From assembly GCA_964472095.1 (NCBI GenBank), contig CAYYIV010000004.1, positions 124,001 through 188,000 of the forward strand: a DNA stretch of 64,000 bases, read 5' to 3'. The notes under the pieces were generated by a model that made no database searches, was not told the origin of the DNA, and saw nothing but the letters and a program-made list of their open reading frames with translations. Position 1 is the stretch's first letter. Each line of letters opens with the position of its first letter. This DNA is from Pelagibius sp964472095 (GTDB lineage Bacteria; Pseudomonadota; Alphaproteobacteria; Kiloniellales; Kiloniellaceae). Positions 8,948-16,932 of the stretch are shown one piece after another. The translations under genes and the position numbers were made by a program.

Positions 8948-10711
8948 TCACCTGGGCGCCGCCGTCAGCACGTAGGTCGCGCCGACGTCCGCGGCATCGT
9001 ATACGCGCACGGCTTGTTCCCGCAGTTCGCCCAGGGCGGCGGATGCCGACTGGCCCCCGTTCCCGAACTGCACTGGCAGCTTGAAGAAGTCATCGAAAAC
9101 GATCAGGCGTCCGCCCTGCCGCCAAGTCTCCTTAATCAGATTGCGCAGGAGGCGATTGTTGAAATCGCGCCCGCTGGTTAGCGTGAAGAGTCGGTTCATA
9201 TCGCCGCGCAAGAGACTGTCTGCCACCGCAGGAGCCTCACGGGTGGCGATCAAGGCTACATTGGCTGACGACAGGTAGCGCAGCGATTCCACCAGTCCCG
9301 CGTTCTCCGTGACGACGACCAGGTCCCGCGGTCCGGCCTCGGCGATGATCCAGGCGCCTTTCACGCGGTCATATTCGTTCTCCGGATCGAACACCAGTGC
9401 CATGCCGCCGACCGCGTTGTGAAGAAACAGGGCGGCGGCGAAGGCTCCGACCAGATGTCCGCGGTTCGTGCGCAGACAGGGCTCGATTGCGCAGGCCGTC
9501 ATGGCGAGAACCAGCGGTGGCAACAGCATGATCCAGGCCTCGACGCCCGCTGGGTTGAGGCGCCCGACAATGGCGCCATTGATCCCGACCCAGAGCAGGA
9601 GGGTGAGAAACTGGCGCTGGCGCAGGAGTCCCATCTGCAGCGGCCAGATCGCCACCAGGATCCGCAGCGATAGAACCGCCAGAAGCGGCAAGCTGAGCAC
9701 TGGCAGATAGGCCAGGAGGCCTGCCCGCTTGGCGAGGAACACCTCTTCGGTGATGACATTGTTGGAGAAGGCCCGCTGGATCAGCCCGGCCACCGGGTCG
9801 AAAGCGAAGATCCAGTTCGCCGAGACGATGTCGTGACCCAGCGCGAAGGCCGCTCGAATCATCGAGACGACTACTGTCCGCAGCGAAAGCGACGGCACCA
9901 TGAATTCTTCTGAGCGCTGCGAGAGAAAGCTGTTGAAGGCGGCGACGCCGAGGGGCTGGGGCCAGTAGGCCAGGAAGCCGATGACATAGCCAGCCAACAC
10001 CACCCCAATGCCGACAGCAAGATAGCAGCCGAGAGGAACGATCCGACCGCGGTACAGCAGAAGCAGCGGGAAGGCAAAGAACAGAGGGATCACGCTGGGC
10101 TGATAGAAGAGGACGACTAGACCCGCCAGGCCGCCCCAGGCCGCTGCGGTCAGCATACGCGCTCTGCGGCGCACCTCGCCGCCATCACCTATGCCCGACG
10201 ACAGGCCACGGAAGATCAGCAGGATGAGGAAGATGGCCGGCAAATAGACTTCTGCTTCCGCTGCATAGCGCCAGAAACCATAGCAGCTGCCGAGGACGGC
10301 TGCGGCGAGCAGGGCGCTTGGTATCGAGACCTTCAGATCGGCAACGGCGATGCGCACGACCAGCAGCAGCGAAGCGGCAGCGGCGAGCGCAGAGATGACG
10401 CGCATGAGGATGAGCGCGGAGACGTCCGGCTCCAGTGCGCTGGCGCCGAGGAAGAGCAGGCGCATGGCTATGTGATAGAGCATCAGCCGGGGATCAGACA
10501 GATGGTCCAGGGCAAAGTGCTCCGCGCGATAGGCGAAGGCATAGACGTCGTCGGTCTCGCTCAGGTTGCCGGCCGCCGTGGCGAGATAGAATCCGGTGAG
10601 CAGTACGAAGAGCAGGCTGGTGGCGCGCCAGTCGCCGGCGGCGAGCCCGCGGAGCCAGCTGGCGAGGCCGCGACCACCTTGTTCTGTTTCAGTTGAAGAG
10701 CTGTCGTTCAT
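8948..10711 (-). CDS. Polytopic membrane protein, candidate GT-C-type glycosyltransferase
   Basis: The 587-residue protein has around ten membrane helices and a soluble C-terminal tail of about 130 residues. The first loop after helix one carries SETDDVYAF, an acidic pair in the place where GT-C glycosyltransferases keep their catalytic acidic residues. I chose ATG 10711 because it overlaps the deacetylase stop (ATGA) and begins a short polar tail before helix one; the longer frame to 11101 runs antisense-like through the neighbour and has no support. Family assignment is by topology and context, not by a recognised signature. Confidence 0.7.
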   Translation of the reverse strand: MNDSSSTETEQGGRGLASWLRGLAAGDWRATSLLFVLLTGFYLATAAGNLSETDDVYAFAYRAEHFALDHLSDPRLMLYHIAMRLLFLGASALEPDVSALILMRVISALAAAASLLLVVRIAVADLKVSIPSALLAAAVLGSCYGFWRYAAEAEVYLPAIFLILLIFRGLSSGIGDGGEVRRRARMLTAAAWGGLAGLVVLFYQPSVIPLFFAFPLLLLYRGRIVPLGCYLAVGIGVVLAGYVIGFLAYWPQPLGVAAFNSFLSQRSEEFMVPSLSLRTVVVSMIRAAFALGHDIVSANWIFAFDPVAGLIQRAFSNNVITEEVFLAKRAGLLAYLPVLSLPLLAVLSLRILVAIWPLQMGLLRQRQFLTLLLWVGINGAIVGRLNPAGVEAWIMLLPPLVLAMTACAIEPCLRTNRGHLVGAFAAALFLHNAVGGMALVFDPENEYDRVKGAWIIAEAGPRDLVVVTENAGLVESLRYLSSANVALIATREAPAVADSLLRGDMNRLFTLTSGRDFNNRLLRNLIKETWRQGGRLIVFDDFFKLPVQFGNGGQSASAALGELREQAVRVYDAADVGATYVLTAAPR

Positions 10712-11700
10712 GCGCCGAGCACCGAGACGAGTGGAAGTGGCTGGCGGAGCGCTTGCAGTTCGTCGACGAAGGCACCGATTGGCCCGACGTGGAAGGCCTG
10801 GCCGTAGCTCTCCAGCAGCCCAGCCATGAAGGCGGTTTTGTCGGCGCCCTTTCGCTTCATGCCCGGCAGGTAGGTGAGTTCGGCGCAGTCGTCGCCGCCG
10901 AGGAAATCTGTGACGTGCAACAGGAACGACGGTGGCACGCCGCGGAGGCGACAGAGCCGCAGCGCCGTCCCAAAATAGCATTGCGCCAGGCTTGGCGAAA
11001 AGTCGCCGAGGTAGTTGAGGTAGGTGCCATGGAATGGCAGTCGCAGGAGCGGCAGGGTGGTGACCGGCACTTCGATCACCGCACCTTGGGCGAGGGACCA
11101 ACAGTAGGGTTTCAGCGGCTGCCGGGCGTCTCTAAGGCTGCCGTAGAGGCTATCGGCAACGCACGCCTGGCTGCCGAGCCTCGACGCCTGTCGGCGATGG
11201 TAGAGTCGGGCCAGCAGACCTAGGCTGTTAGGGTAGCTCGACGCGTCATAGTCGTAGGCCAGATCCCTGAGGGCCTTGAGCAGCCGCGCGGAGAGACCGT
11301 AGGCCGGCCCCCGGAAGCCACGCGGGCGCTCCCCCGTCGCCTCTTCGATGACGCGATCGGCGCGGGCGATCTCCTCCCGGATGCGCGCGCGCGGCCAGCG
11401 GTGCAAGGCGGGATCGTGATCGTAGGAGTGGTTGGCGGCCTCGTGGCCCCGTCGAACGGCCTCGGCCAGCAGCGGCCGGTTCGCGGTCTGCTCGGCGTCC
11501 CGCCCGACGATGAAAAGCGTCAGCCGGAGATCCAGCCGGTCCAGGAGATCGAGGATCCGCGGCAGGGCCAACTCCAGGAACGACGGATAGTGCCGCCAGG
11601 CCTCGATACCGAAGCTGCGCTGGTAGCTCCAGAGGTTGTCGAGGTCGAGCGACAGGGTGGCCCAGGCGCGCGGCAGGGCTGATGGGTTGATGACCGTCAT
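10708..11700 (-). CDS. Polysaccharide deacetylase (NodB homology domain), apparently intact
   Basis: The 330-residue protein carries the NodB-type active-site motifs: LSLDLDN (D19, D21) and HEAANHSYDH with H91 and H95 as expected metal ligands, followed by GFRGPAYGLS. It should remove N- or O-acetyl groups from a sugar. No signal peptide is visible, so it may act on a lipid-linked or nucleotide-linked intermediate in the cytoplasm. Both ends overlap neighbouring genes by four bases, showing tight coupling to the FAD oxidoreductase upstream and the membrane protein downstream. Confidence 0.88.
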   Translation of the reverse strand: MTVINPSALPRAWATLSLDLDNLWSYQRSFGIEAWRHYPSFLELALPRILDLLDRLDLRLTLFIVGRDAEQTANRPLLAEAVRRGHEAANHSYDHDPALHRWPRARIREEIARADRVIEEATGERPRGFRGPAYGLSARLLKALRDLAYDYDASSYPNSLGLLARLYHRRQASRLGSQACVADSLYGSLRDARQPLKPYCWSLAQGAVIEVPVTTLPLLRLPFHGTYLNYLGDFSPSLAQCYFGTALRLCRLRGVPPSFLLHVTDFLGGDDCAELTYLPGMKRKGADKTAFMAGLLESYGQAFHVGPIGAFVDELQALRQPLPLVSVLGA

Positions 11701-13052
11701 GGCGCCGGGGTTCGTGCAGGCGCCGCTTCGATGGCCATTAGGGAGGCGGCCGCTTGGTTGGCGAGGTTGACGGTCTCATCCACGCTCAGGGAGCCGTTGA
11801 CGATCTGAGCTGAATTGACGATGTACAGGCCCGGTAGGGACGTCGCTATCGGTGGCAGGTTGTCGCTGTAGCCGAGTGTCGAGATGGCCAGAACATGGCG
11901 CGTCCGGGTGACCTTGAAGGCGGTGATGTTATCGCGCGAAAGACCCGGGAACATGCGCAGCAGGGCGGGCAGGAAAGCGGCCTCGATCTGCTGGTCCGTG
12001 GCGCCCAGCAAGGGGTCGTCCGGCGGCAGATACTTCGGCAGATAGACCAGGTGCTTGCCGCCGATCTGGGCGCGATCGATCAGGGACGACATCTCGATGA
12101 CCGTGGTAAAGGGAATGGTCTCGTCTGTAATGTAGGTCAGGTAGGCGCCACCCAGCGGCCGATCGAGCAGCAGGGATGCGCAAACAATACCCTGGTAGGT
12201 GATGGCGTCGTGCTGCCGCCTCTCCACCCTGCTCAGGCCTTCGCAGACGCTGGTGGCGATCGGGCCGGCGCAAGTGTTGATCACGCGGTTAAAGCGCCGA
12301 GTGATTCCCCCAGCAGTCACATCCAAGCCATCTCCCGCGGCGGCCACTGCGGTCACCGGCATGCCAGCTTCCATCGTCACGCCGGCGGCACGAAGCCGCT
12401 CCGCCAGGGCCGCGAGAACACGGCGGTAGCCGTCCGGTACGTAGCCGAACATCTCAGTCTGAAGCCCGCCTTGCCGGGCGCCGTAGAAGCGCCGGATGAC
12501 GGACCAGATGTAGGCAGCCGAAGCCTTGGTGTGGTTGCTTCCCAGCTTCGAACGTAGCAAGGGGCGCCAGAGGTTCTGGTAGGTCGTCCGCCCCGAGAGG
12601 CGTGTCAGCCAGACCTCGGCGCTCACTTTCTCCAAGCGCCGGCCATCCTCAATGCGCGAAGCGTAGAGGATCGTTGCTGCCAGCCTTGCCTTGTCGATAG
12701 GCCCGAGCACCGGCAGGCGCAGATAGTCGATGGCATTGTTCAGTGGGTGCATCGCACTGCCGGTGTAGAAGTTGGTCCGGGTGACGCCCCAGCGGATTTC
12801 GCTTTCGAGGCCGAGTTCCTGCAGCAGGCCGCGCAACCGGGCATCTGTCTGCATGATCACGTGATAGTAGCGGTCCCAGACCACCTCCCCGACCTGCCAG
12901 GCCGAAACCAGGCCACCCAGCGAAGGGGCAGCTTCCAGGACGGTCACCCGCTGTCCTGCCTGACTCAGTCGATGCGCCAGCGTGAGCCCAAGCATGCCGC
13001 CGCCGATGATCGCCCAGTGCGGCGGTGCCTTACTTTCGATCGTTGTCAGCAT
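11697..13052 (-). CDS. FAD/NAD(P)-binding oxidoreductase (amine-oxidase/phytoene-desaturase-like) in glycan cluster
   Basis: The 451-residue protein starts with a Rossmann FAD site, IIGGGMLGLTLAHRL, then VLEAAPSLGG as in amine-oxidase and UDP-galactopyranose-mutase-like flavoproteins, and a C-terminal GLYIVNSAQI-VNGSLSVDETVNLA stretch that closes the FAD site. The ATG at 13052 gives a start eight residues before the hydrophobic strand; a longer frame to 13118 lies within the upstream gene. Substrate is not predictable; the cluster context suggests oxidation or ring rearrangement of a sugar or lipid carrier. It overlaps the upstream gene by 23 bases and the downstream gene by four. Confidence 0.82.
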   Translation of the reverse strand: MLTTIESKAPPHWAIIGGGMLGLTLAHRLSQAGQRVTVLEAAPSLGGLVSAWQVGEVVWDRYYHVIMQTDARLRGLLQELGLESEIRWGVTRTNFYTGSAMHPLNNAIDYLRLPVLGPIDKARLAATILYASRIEDGRRLEKVSAEVWLTRLSGRTTYQNLWRPLLRSKLGSNHTKASAAYIWSVIRRFYGARQGGLQTEMFGYVPDGYRRVLAALAERLRAAGVTMEAGMPVTAVAAAGDGLDVTAGGITRRFNRVINTCAGPIATSVCEGLSRVERRQHDAITYQGIVCASLLLDRPLGGAYLTYITDETIPFTTVIEMSSLIDRAQIGGKHLVYLPKYLPPDDPLLGATDQQIEAAFLPALLRMFPGLSRDNITAFKVTRTRHVLAISTLGYSDNLPPIATSLPGLYIVNSAQIVNGSLSVDETVNLANQAAASLMAIEAAPARTPAP

Positions 13053-14745
13053 AGGAGACTTGCATGTCGGTCGCGGCTGGTTCCGGCATTGGTCGGCCGA
13101 GCCATCGCCAGGTCGCAAGCTGCAAGGCCAACCTCAGGTGGCCCGCGACAGTGCGGAGGATCTTGATTTTTGAGCGGCCGAGTAGCCGCGTCTCGAGCAC
13201 AGCAGGGTACTCGACGATGCGGCATCCTGCCAGGTCCAGGCGCCCAAGAATCTCGGTCACGCCGCAGAATCCTGGATCGTACACCGTGATGCCTTGGAGA
13301 GCGCGCCGGCGGTAGAGCCGGAAGCAGCTGGTATAGCTGGTCAGCTTGTGGCTCAGTACGCAGCGATACATGAAAGCCGCACCGCGCGACAGCAGCGCAC
13401 GCCAGGCCGGCACCGTGCGCATGCTGCCCTGCGCGTGGGCCGGGGAGGCCGCTACAACGTCGACTTCCTCCGTCATCAGCGACATCATCTCGATCAGCTG
13501 CTCGGGAGCAAAGGTGCAGTCGGCATCGAGCGACGCCAGATATTCGGTGTGCGCGTGGCAGAAACCCGTGATCAGAGCGGCGGCGATTCCCCTGTTGGCG
13601 CCGTGGCGGATCAACCGGAAGCGATCCTGGTCGCCGAAATACTGTTGCAGCAGCGCCCAGGTGTCGTCGCGGCTGCCGTCATCGACCAGGACGTAGTGCA
13701 GGTCGAAGAGGGTACCCGCCTGCTCCGCGAAGCGCTGCAGCGTCTTTGCCAGATAGCGTAGAGTTTCCGCTTCGTTGTAGCAGGGGATTACGAGCGTCAG
13801 GGGGGTCTTGGCCATGCCGCTGCTGACCACGGTGGGCCTGCTCAGGACTGTCGCGGGGGTCTCGTCGCGCGCCCGCCGCGTGGCTGCCTCCGGCTTCAGT
13901 TCCAGATGCTCGGCAATGGAGATGAAGTCGTAGCGCTCCAGAAAGTAGCGGATCTTGTCGGGCATGATTGCCAGGTTGCGATAGTGCCGCAGCCGCTGCA
14001 GCCAGCTTGCGGCGGCGATCTTCGGCTGCTCGGCTTCGAGCTCCCAGCTGTGGAAATAGAACATGAGAGGGTCGGCGTGGGACGCGACCCATTTTTCGAC
14101 GCCGGAGCGCAGCAGCCAGTCCGGTAGCTGCCGCAGATAGTTGCCGCCGCTCAGCAGGCAGGCTTGTCCGAGGATCGGCAGACTCGTCGGAGATACCTCG
14201 TAGAGGATGCCGGCCCGTGCCGCATGTCGGTGGATCGCGCCGCGCGCAGCGTTGCGGGCATGCAGGCTCGAATCATAGGCGAAGCCCGCCTCGGCAAGGG
14301 CGTCCAGGGCCCAAATGTCGCGCGGGCCGATCCAGCCGCGGCCGATCCGGAAGCCGCGGACGATCTGGCCGGTGGCATCCTCTACTGCGAGGCGCGAGCG
14401 GCGCGCGTCCTTCGTGAAGTCGGCAGGCGAGAGCTCGCCGATGCGGTGGTGGAAGTATCCCTGGCAGGCGACTTCGTGGCCGCTTTCGACGATAAGGCGC
14501 AGGATCTGCGGGTGGTTGTCGGCGATCCAGCCGCAACTGAAGAAGGTGGCGCGGCTACCGGTCATCGCTAGCAGGGCCAGCGCGCTCTCGGTGTTGCGCT
14601 GCAGGTTAGTCTCGAAGCGGCTCCAATACCCGCTTGGGATGAGGTGGCTGAAGGCTCCGACCTGGAAGTAATCCTCGACCACCACGGTCAAAAGGTGCTT
14701 GCGACGGGGCTGGGCGTCGGCGTTCACTGCGCTGCACTCTGCCAT
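13030..14745 (-). CDS. Fusion of degenerate DUF3473/NodB-type deacetylase domain and GT2 glycosyltransferase
   Basis: The 571-residue protein joins two families. Residues 15-285 match the polysaccharide deacetylase type found with exosortase systems, yet the first motif reads TVVVEDYFQV where the family normally has TVDVEDYFQV, so the catalytic-base aspartate is V22, and the second reads GHEVACQGYFHH where a histidine is expected at Q95. H99, D25 and FHSWE remain. Residues 315-545 are a GT2 domain with VIPCYNEAE, LVDDGS (D355-D356), and DAD at 407-409, and look active. The linker at 286-314 is low-complexity. The deacetylase half may serve as a binding module. The gene overlaps wecB by 22 bases. 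Confidence 0.85.
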   Translation of the reverse strand: MAECSAVNADAQPRRKHLLTVVVEDYFQVGAFSHLIPSGYWSRFETNLQRNTESALALLAMTGSRATFFSCGWIADNHPQILRLIVESGHEVACQGYFHHRIGELSPADFTKDARRSRLAVEDATGQIVRGFRIGRGWIGPRDIWALDALAEAGFAYDSSLHARNAARGAIHRHAARAGILYEVSPTSLPILGQACLLSGGNYLRQLPDWLLRSGVEKWVASHADPLMFYFHSWELEAEQPKIAAASWLQRLRHYRNLAIMPDKIRYFLERYDFISIAEHLELKPEAATRRARDETPATVLSRPTVVSSGMAKTPLTLVIPCYNEAETLRYLAKTLQRFAEQAGTLFDLHYVLVDDGSRDDTWALLQQYFGDQDRFRLIRHGANRGIAAALITGFCHAHTEYLASLDADCTFAPEQLIEMMSLMTEEVDVVAASPAHAQGSMRTVPAWRALLSRGAAFMYRCVLSHKLTSYTSCFRLYRRRALQGITVYDPGFCGVTEILGRLDLAGCRIVEYPAVLETRLLGRSKIKILRTVAGHLRLALQLATWRWLGRPMPEPAATDMQVSYADNDRK

Positions 14746-15890
14746 TGTACTCGCCCTGAGAGGAAGTCCACCAGGGCACCGGCGATGCGAGCCGGGCTAT
14801 CGGCGTCGCCGAAGGGATTCGTGACCGGCCTCACAGAGTCGATCCAACGATTGAGGTCGGTACGGTCACCCAGCAGGTCTGCGAGCTGGCCGAGCCGCTC
14901 GCCCGCCAATTTCGCGATGCCGGCTTCGACCGCTTCCGGGCGCTCAGTTATGCTGCGCAGGATCAGCAGCGGCTTGCCAAGACTGGCGACCTCCTCCTGC
15001 ACGCCGCCGGAATCCGAAACGATCAGCCAGGCAGCCTGGAGAAGGCGCAGGAAGCAGGGATAGTCGAGCGGCTCGATTAGGGTGATCCGCTCGGTGTTGG
15101 AGAGAATGCGCTCGACGCTTTCCTTGGCCCGGGGATTGAGGTGGACCGGCGCCACGAGGGCGGTGTCCGGCTGCGCCGCGATGAAGGCCTTGAGGCTGCG
15201 CAAATTGCACTCCAGGGGTAAGCCGAAGCTCTCGCGCCGGTGTGTCGTCAGGATGATCGGCTTGAGTCCGTGGAGGGATGCCAGAAGCTCATCGACCCGC
15301 CGACAGGCACAAAGTTGCTTCAGGGCGTGCTGCAGGGAGGCGACCACCGGATTTCCGGTTACCACAATGTCGGCCGGCGCGATCCCTTCGCTGAGCAGTG
15401 CGTCGCGGTTGCCTGCGGTCGGCGCGCAATGCAGCGCGGTCAAATGGGAGATCAGTCGCCTGTTGGTTTCCTCCGGGAAGGGGTTGGCGGAATTGCCGGT
15501 GCGCAGGCCGGCCTCGATATGGGCCACCGGCACCCTGCGCATATGGGCGGCGAGGGCCCCGGCGAGGGCGCTGGTGGTATCGCCCTGCACTACGACAAGC
15601 GCTGGCCTGACCTTCTCGATCACCGGGTCGAGGGCAGCGACGGTCCGAGCCAGCAGGGCGTTCAGCGGCTGCCCGGCGGACATGACGGCCAGTTGGTAGT
15701 CAACCTTGGTGTCCAGCAGTTCGAGGAAGGCGGGCAGCAGGTCGGCCTGCTGTCCGGTCGAGACGAAGGTCACGCAATGCTCTTGCTGCTCGGCAAGTTG
15801 GCGCACCACCGGCGCGACCTTAATCAACTCGGGCCTGGTTCCGGCGATGATCATGATGCCGCCGCCGACAGCAGGAATTGCCTTGCTCAT
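14724..15890 (-). CDS. wecB: UDP-N-acetylglucosamine 2-epimerase, non-hydrolysing (WecB)
   Basis: The 388-residue protein shows all usual motifs: GTRPELIKVAPVVRQL at the N-terminus, VQGDTTSALAGALAA, HIEAGLRTGN-PFPEE(T)NRR, TTHRRESFG and SDSGGVQEEV. It interconverts UDP-GlcNAc and UDP-ManNAc in the cytoplasm. As first gene of the (-) operon it would supply ManNAc-type precursor to the GT2 glycosyltransferase that follows. The 425 bases upstream hold its probable promoter. Confidence 0.93.
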   Translation of the reverse strand: MSKAIPAVGGGIMIIAGTRPELIKVAPVVRQLAEQQEHCVTFVSTGQQADLLPAFLELLDTKVDYQLAVMSAGQPLNALLARTVAALDPVIEKVRPALVVVQGDTTSALAGALAAHMRRVPVAHIEAGLRTGNSANPFPEETNRRLISHLTALHCAPTAGNRDALLSEGIAPADIVVTGNPVVASLQHALKQLCACRRVDELLASLHGLKPIILTTHRRESFGLPLECNLRSLKAFIAAQPDTALVAPVHLNPRAKESVERILSNTERITLIEPLDYPCFLRLLQAAWLIVSDSGGVQEEVASLGKPLLILRSITERPEAVEAGIAKLAGERLGQLADLLGDRTDLNRWIDSVRPVTNPFGDADSPARIAGALVDFLSGRVQWQSAAQ

Positions 15891-16315
15891 GAGTTAGTTC
15901 TAGCCGGTACCGCTAACGTTTAAGTTAACGGCCGCCCCCAACGGGCGGCGCCGAGTCCCTCCAACCCGACCGGCGCCTTATTGGGGCCGGGAACTTGAGT
16001 GGGTATCGGCACCGCTCCCTCCCGAAAAGCTGAGCCTAGCGCCCAGTAGTAAGATAGTCGAGATGTGTTGTCCTGCTATACGCGCTATAGTTGATCGCGC
16101 TGGCGTTGCGGAGCTGTGGCTCGACTGGTCCACAGTCGTGGCGAAGGGCCGCAGAGAACTGCGGTTTTCCCCGTCATTTTCGATAAGAAGCGTGGGGGTT
16201 CGAGACTTCTAAGGCGCGCCCGCTGGCTGACCTTGCAGTACATTTCGCGACCGTCCCCGGAAGGGGGCGGCATTGAGAGCCTTTCGCTCCCCGGATGGCT
16301 CTGCGGCTGTTCTGG
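15891..16315. other. Intergenic region between divergent-tail lrp and wecB operon
   Basis: No convincing gene was found in these 425 bases. It should contain the promoter and leader of the wecB operon (read leftwards) and the 3' end of the lrp-like transcript. A perfect 7-bp hairpin, GCCGCCC (15931-15937) and GGGCGGC (15943-15949), lies about 40 bases from the wecB start and could be a leader structure. A weak AGAGCC/GGCTCT pair at 16276-16302 lies just past the lrp-like stop. No clear -35/-10 boxes were identified. Confidence 0.6.
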
Positions 16316-16780
16316 TTAGAGCGGCAGCGGTCGCTGTTCCTCGATCGCCTCCATGGCGAAGTAGGAGGTCACCGACTCGAGCTCGACTTTCTGGATCAGG
16401 CGCTGGTAGACGGCGTCATAGCTAGCCATGTCCGAAGTCACGATCTTCAGCAGATAATCGTAGTCGCCGCCGATGCGGAAGAAGTCGACGATGTCCGGGA
16501 TGCTCGACACATGGGTGCGGAAGGTCTGCAGCCAGCTCGCCGAATGGTGGCGCGTCTTGATCATCACGAAGACCACGAGGCCGAGGCCGAGCTTGTCGCG
16601 GTTCAGTCGCAGGGTGCGGCCCTGGATGATGCCTTCCTCATCCAGGGTCCGGAGGCGCCGCCAGCAGGCGTTCTGCGAAAGGCCGACCCGCTCTGCGAGG
16701 TCGCGCTGGGAGAGCCCGGCGTCGCGCTGAAGCTCGAGCAATATTCTTGCGTCTATATGATCGACTTTTCGGCCCTTCAT
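16316..16780 (-). CDS. Lrp/AsnC-family transcriptional regulator
   Basis: The 154-residue protein begins MKGRKVDHIDARILLELQ, continues with a helix-turn-helix (GLSQRDLAERVGLSQNACWRRLRTLDEEG, about residues 22-50) and ends with an RAM-type ligand-binding domain. The ATG at 16780 gives the usual Lrp length; the longer frame to 16903 would run through the operator region. It is divergent from the PLP-enzyme operon at 16933 and probably controls it in response to an amino acid or derivative. A perfect 16-bp palindrome lies directly upstream. Confidence 0.9.
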   Translation of the reverse strand: MKGRKVDHIDARILLELQRDAGLSQRDLAERVGLSQNACWRRLRTLDEEGIIQGRTLRLNRDKLGLGLVVFVMIKTRHHSASWLQTFRTHVSSIPDIVDFFRIGGDYDYLLKIVTSDMASYDAVYQRLIQKVELESVTSYFAMEAIEEQRPLPL

Positions 16781-16796
16781 TCGATCATATGATCGA
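16755..16796. promoter_or_regulatory. Candidate Lrp-family operator: 16-bp palindrome plus repeated half-site
   Basis: TCGATCATATGATCGA at 16781-16796 is a perfect palindrome directly before the regulator's start codon. Its right half, ATATGATCGA (16787-16796), is repeated exactly at 16755-16764, 32 bp away or about three helical turns, inside the 5' end of the coding region. Phased sites of this sort are known for Lrp/AsnC proteins. The site would serve autoregulation and control of the divergent operon; binding is inferred. Confidence 0.6.
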
Positions 16797-16813
16797 AAAA
16801 ATCGCAAATCATC

Positions 16814-16895
16814 AAGGAGTTTTGTGAAAATGATCGCGATACATCGTGCAATCTTTTCGTTTCCTCCGGCGGGAGGATGGCCGCCGGCTGGCGGC
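16814..16895 (+). promoter_or_regulatory. Leader of PLP-enzyme operon with orphan ribosome site and two tetraloop hairpins
   Basis: AAGGAG at 16814-16819 sits five bases before a GTG (16824) whose frame differs from the PLP enzyme and closes at 17093. Behind it are two compact hairpins: CCTCC/GGAGG (16863-16876, loop GGCG) and GCCGCC/GGCGGC (16880-16895, loop GGCT). They lie just ahead of the chosen start at 16933. The arrangement could be a translated leader or attenuator, or could reflect a start-site error; no T-run follows. Confidence 0.4.
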
Positions 16896-16932
16896 AAGAA
16901 CACTGGGGACGGGGCTGGGGGCGGGCCGCGGC

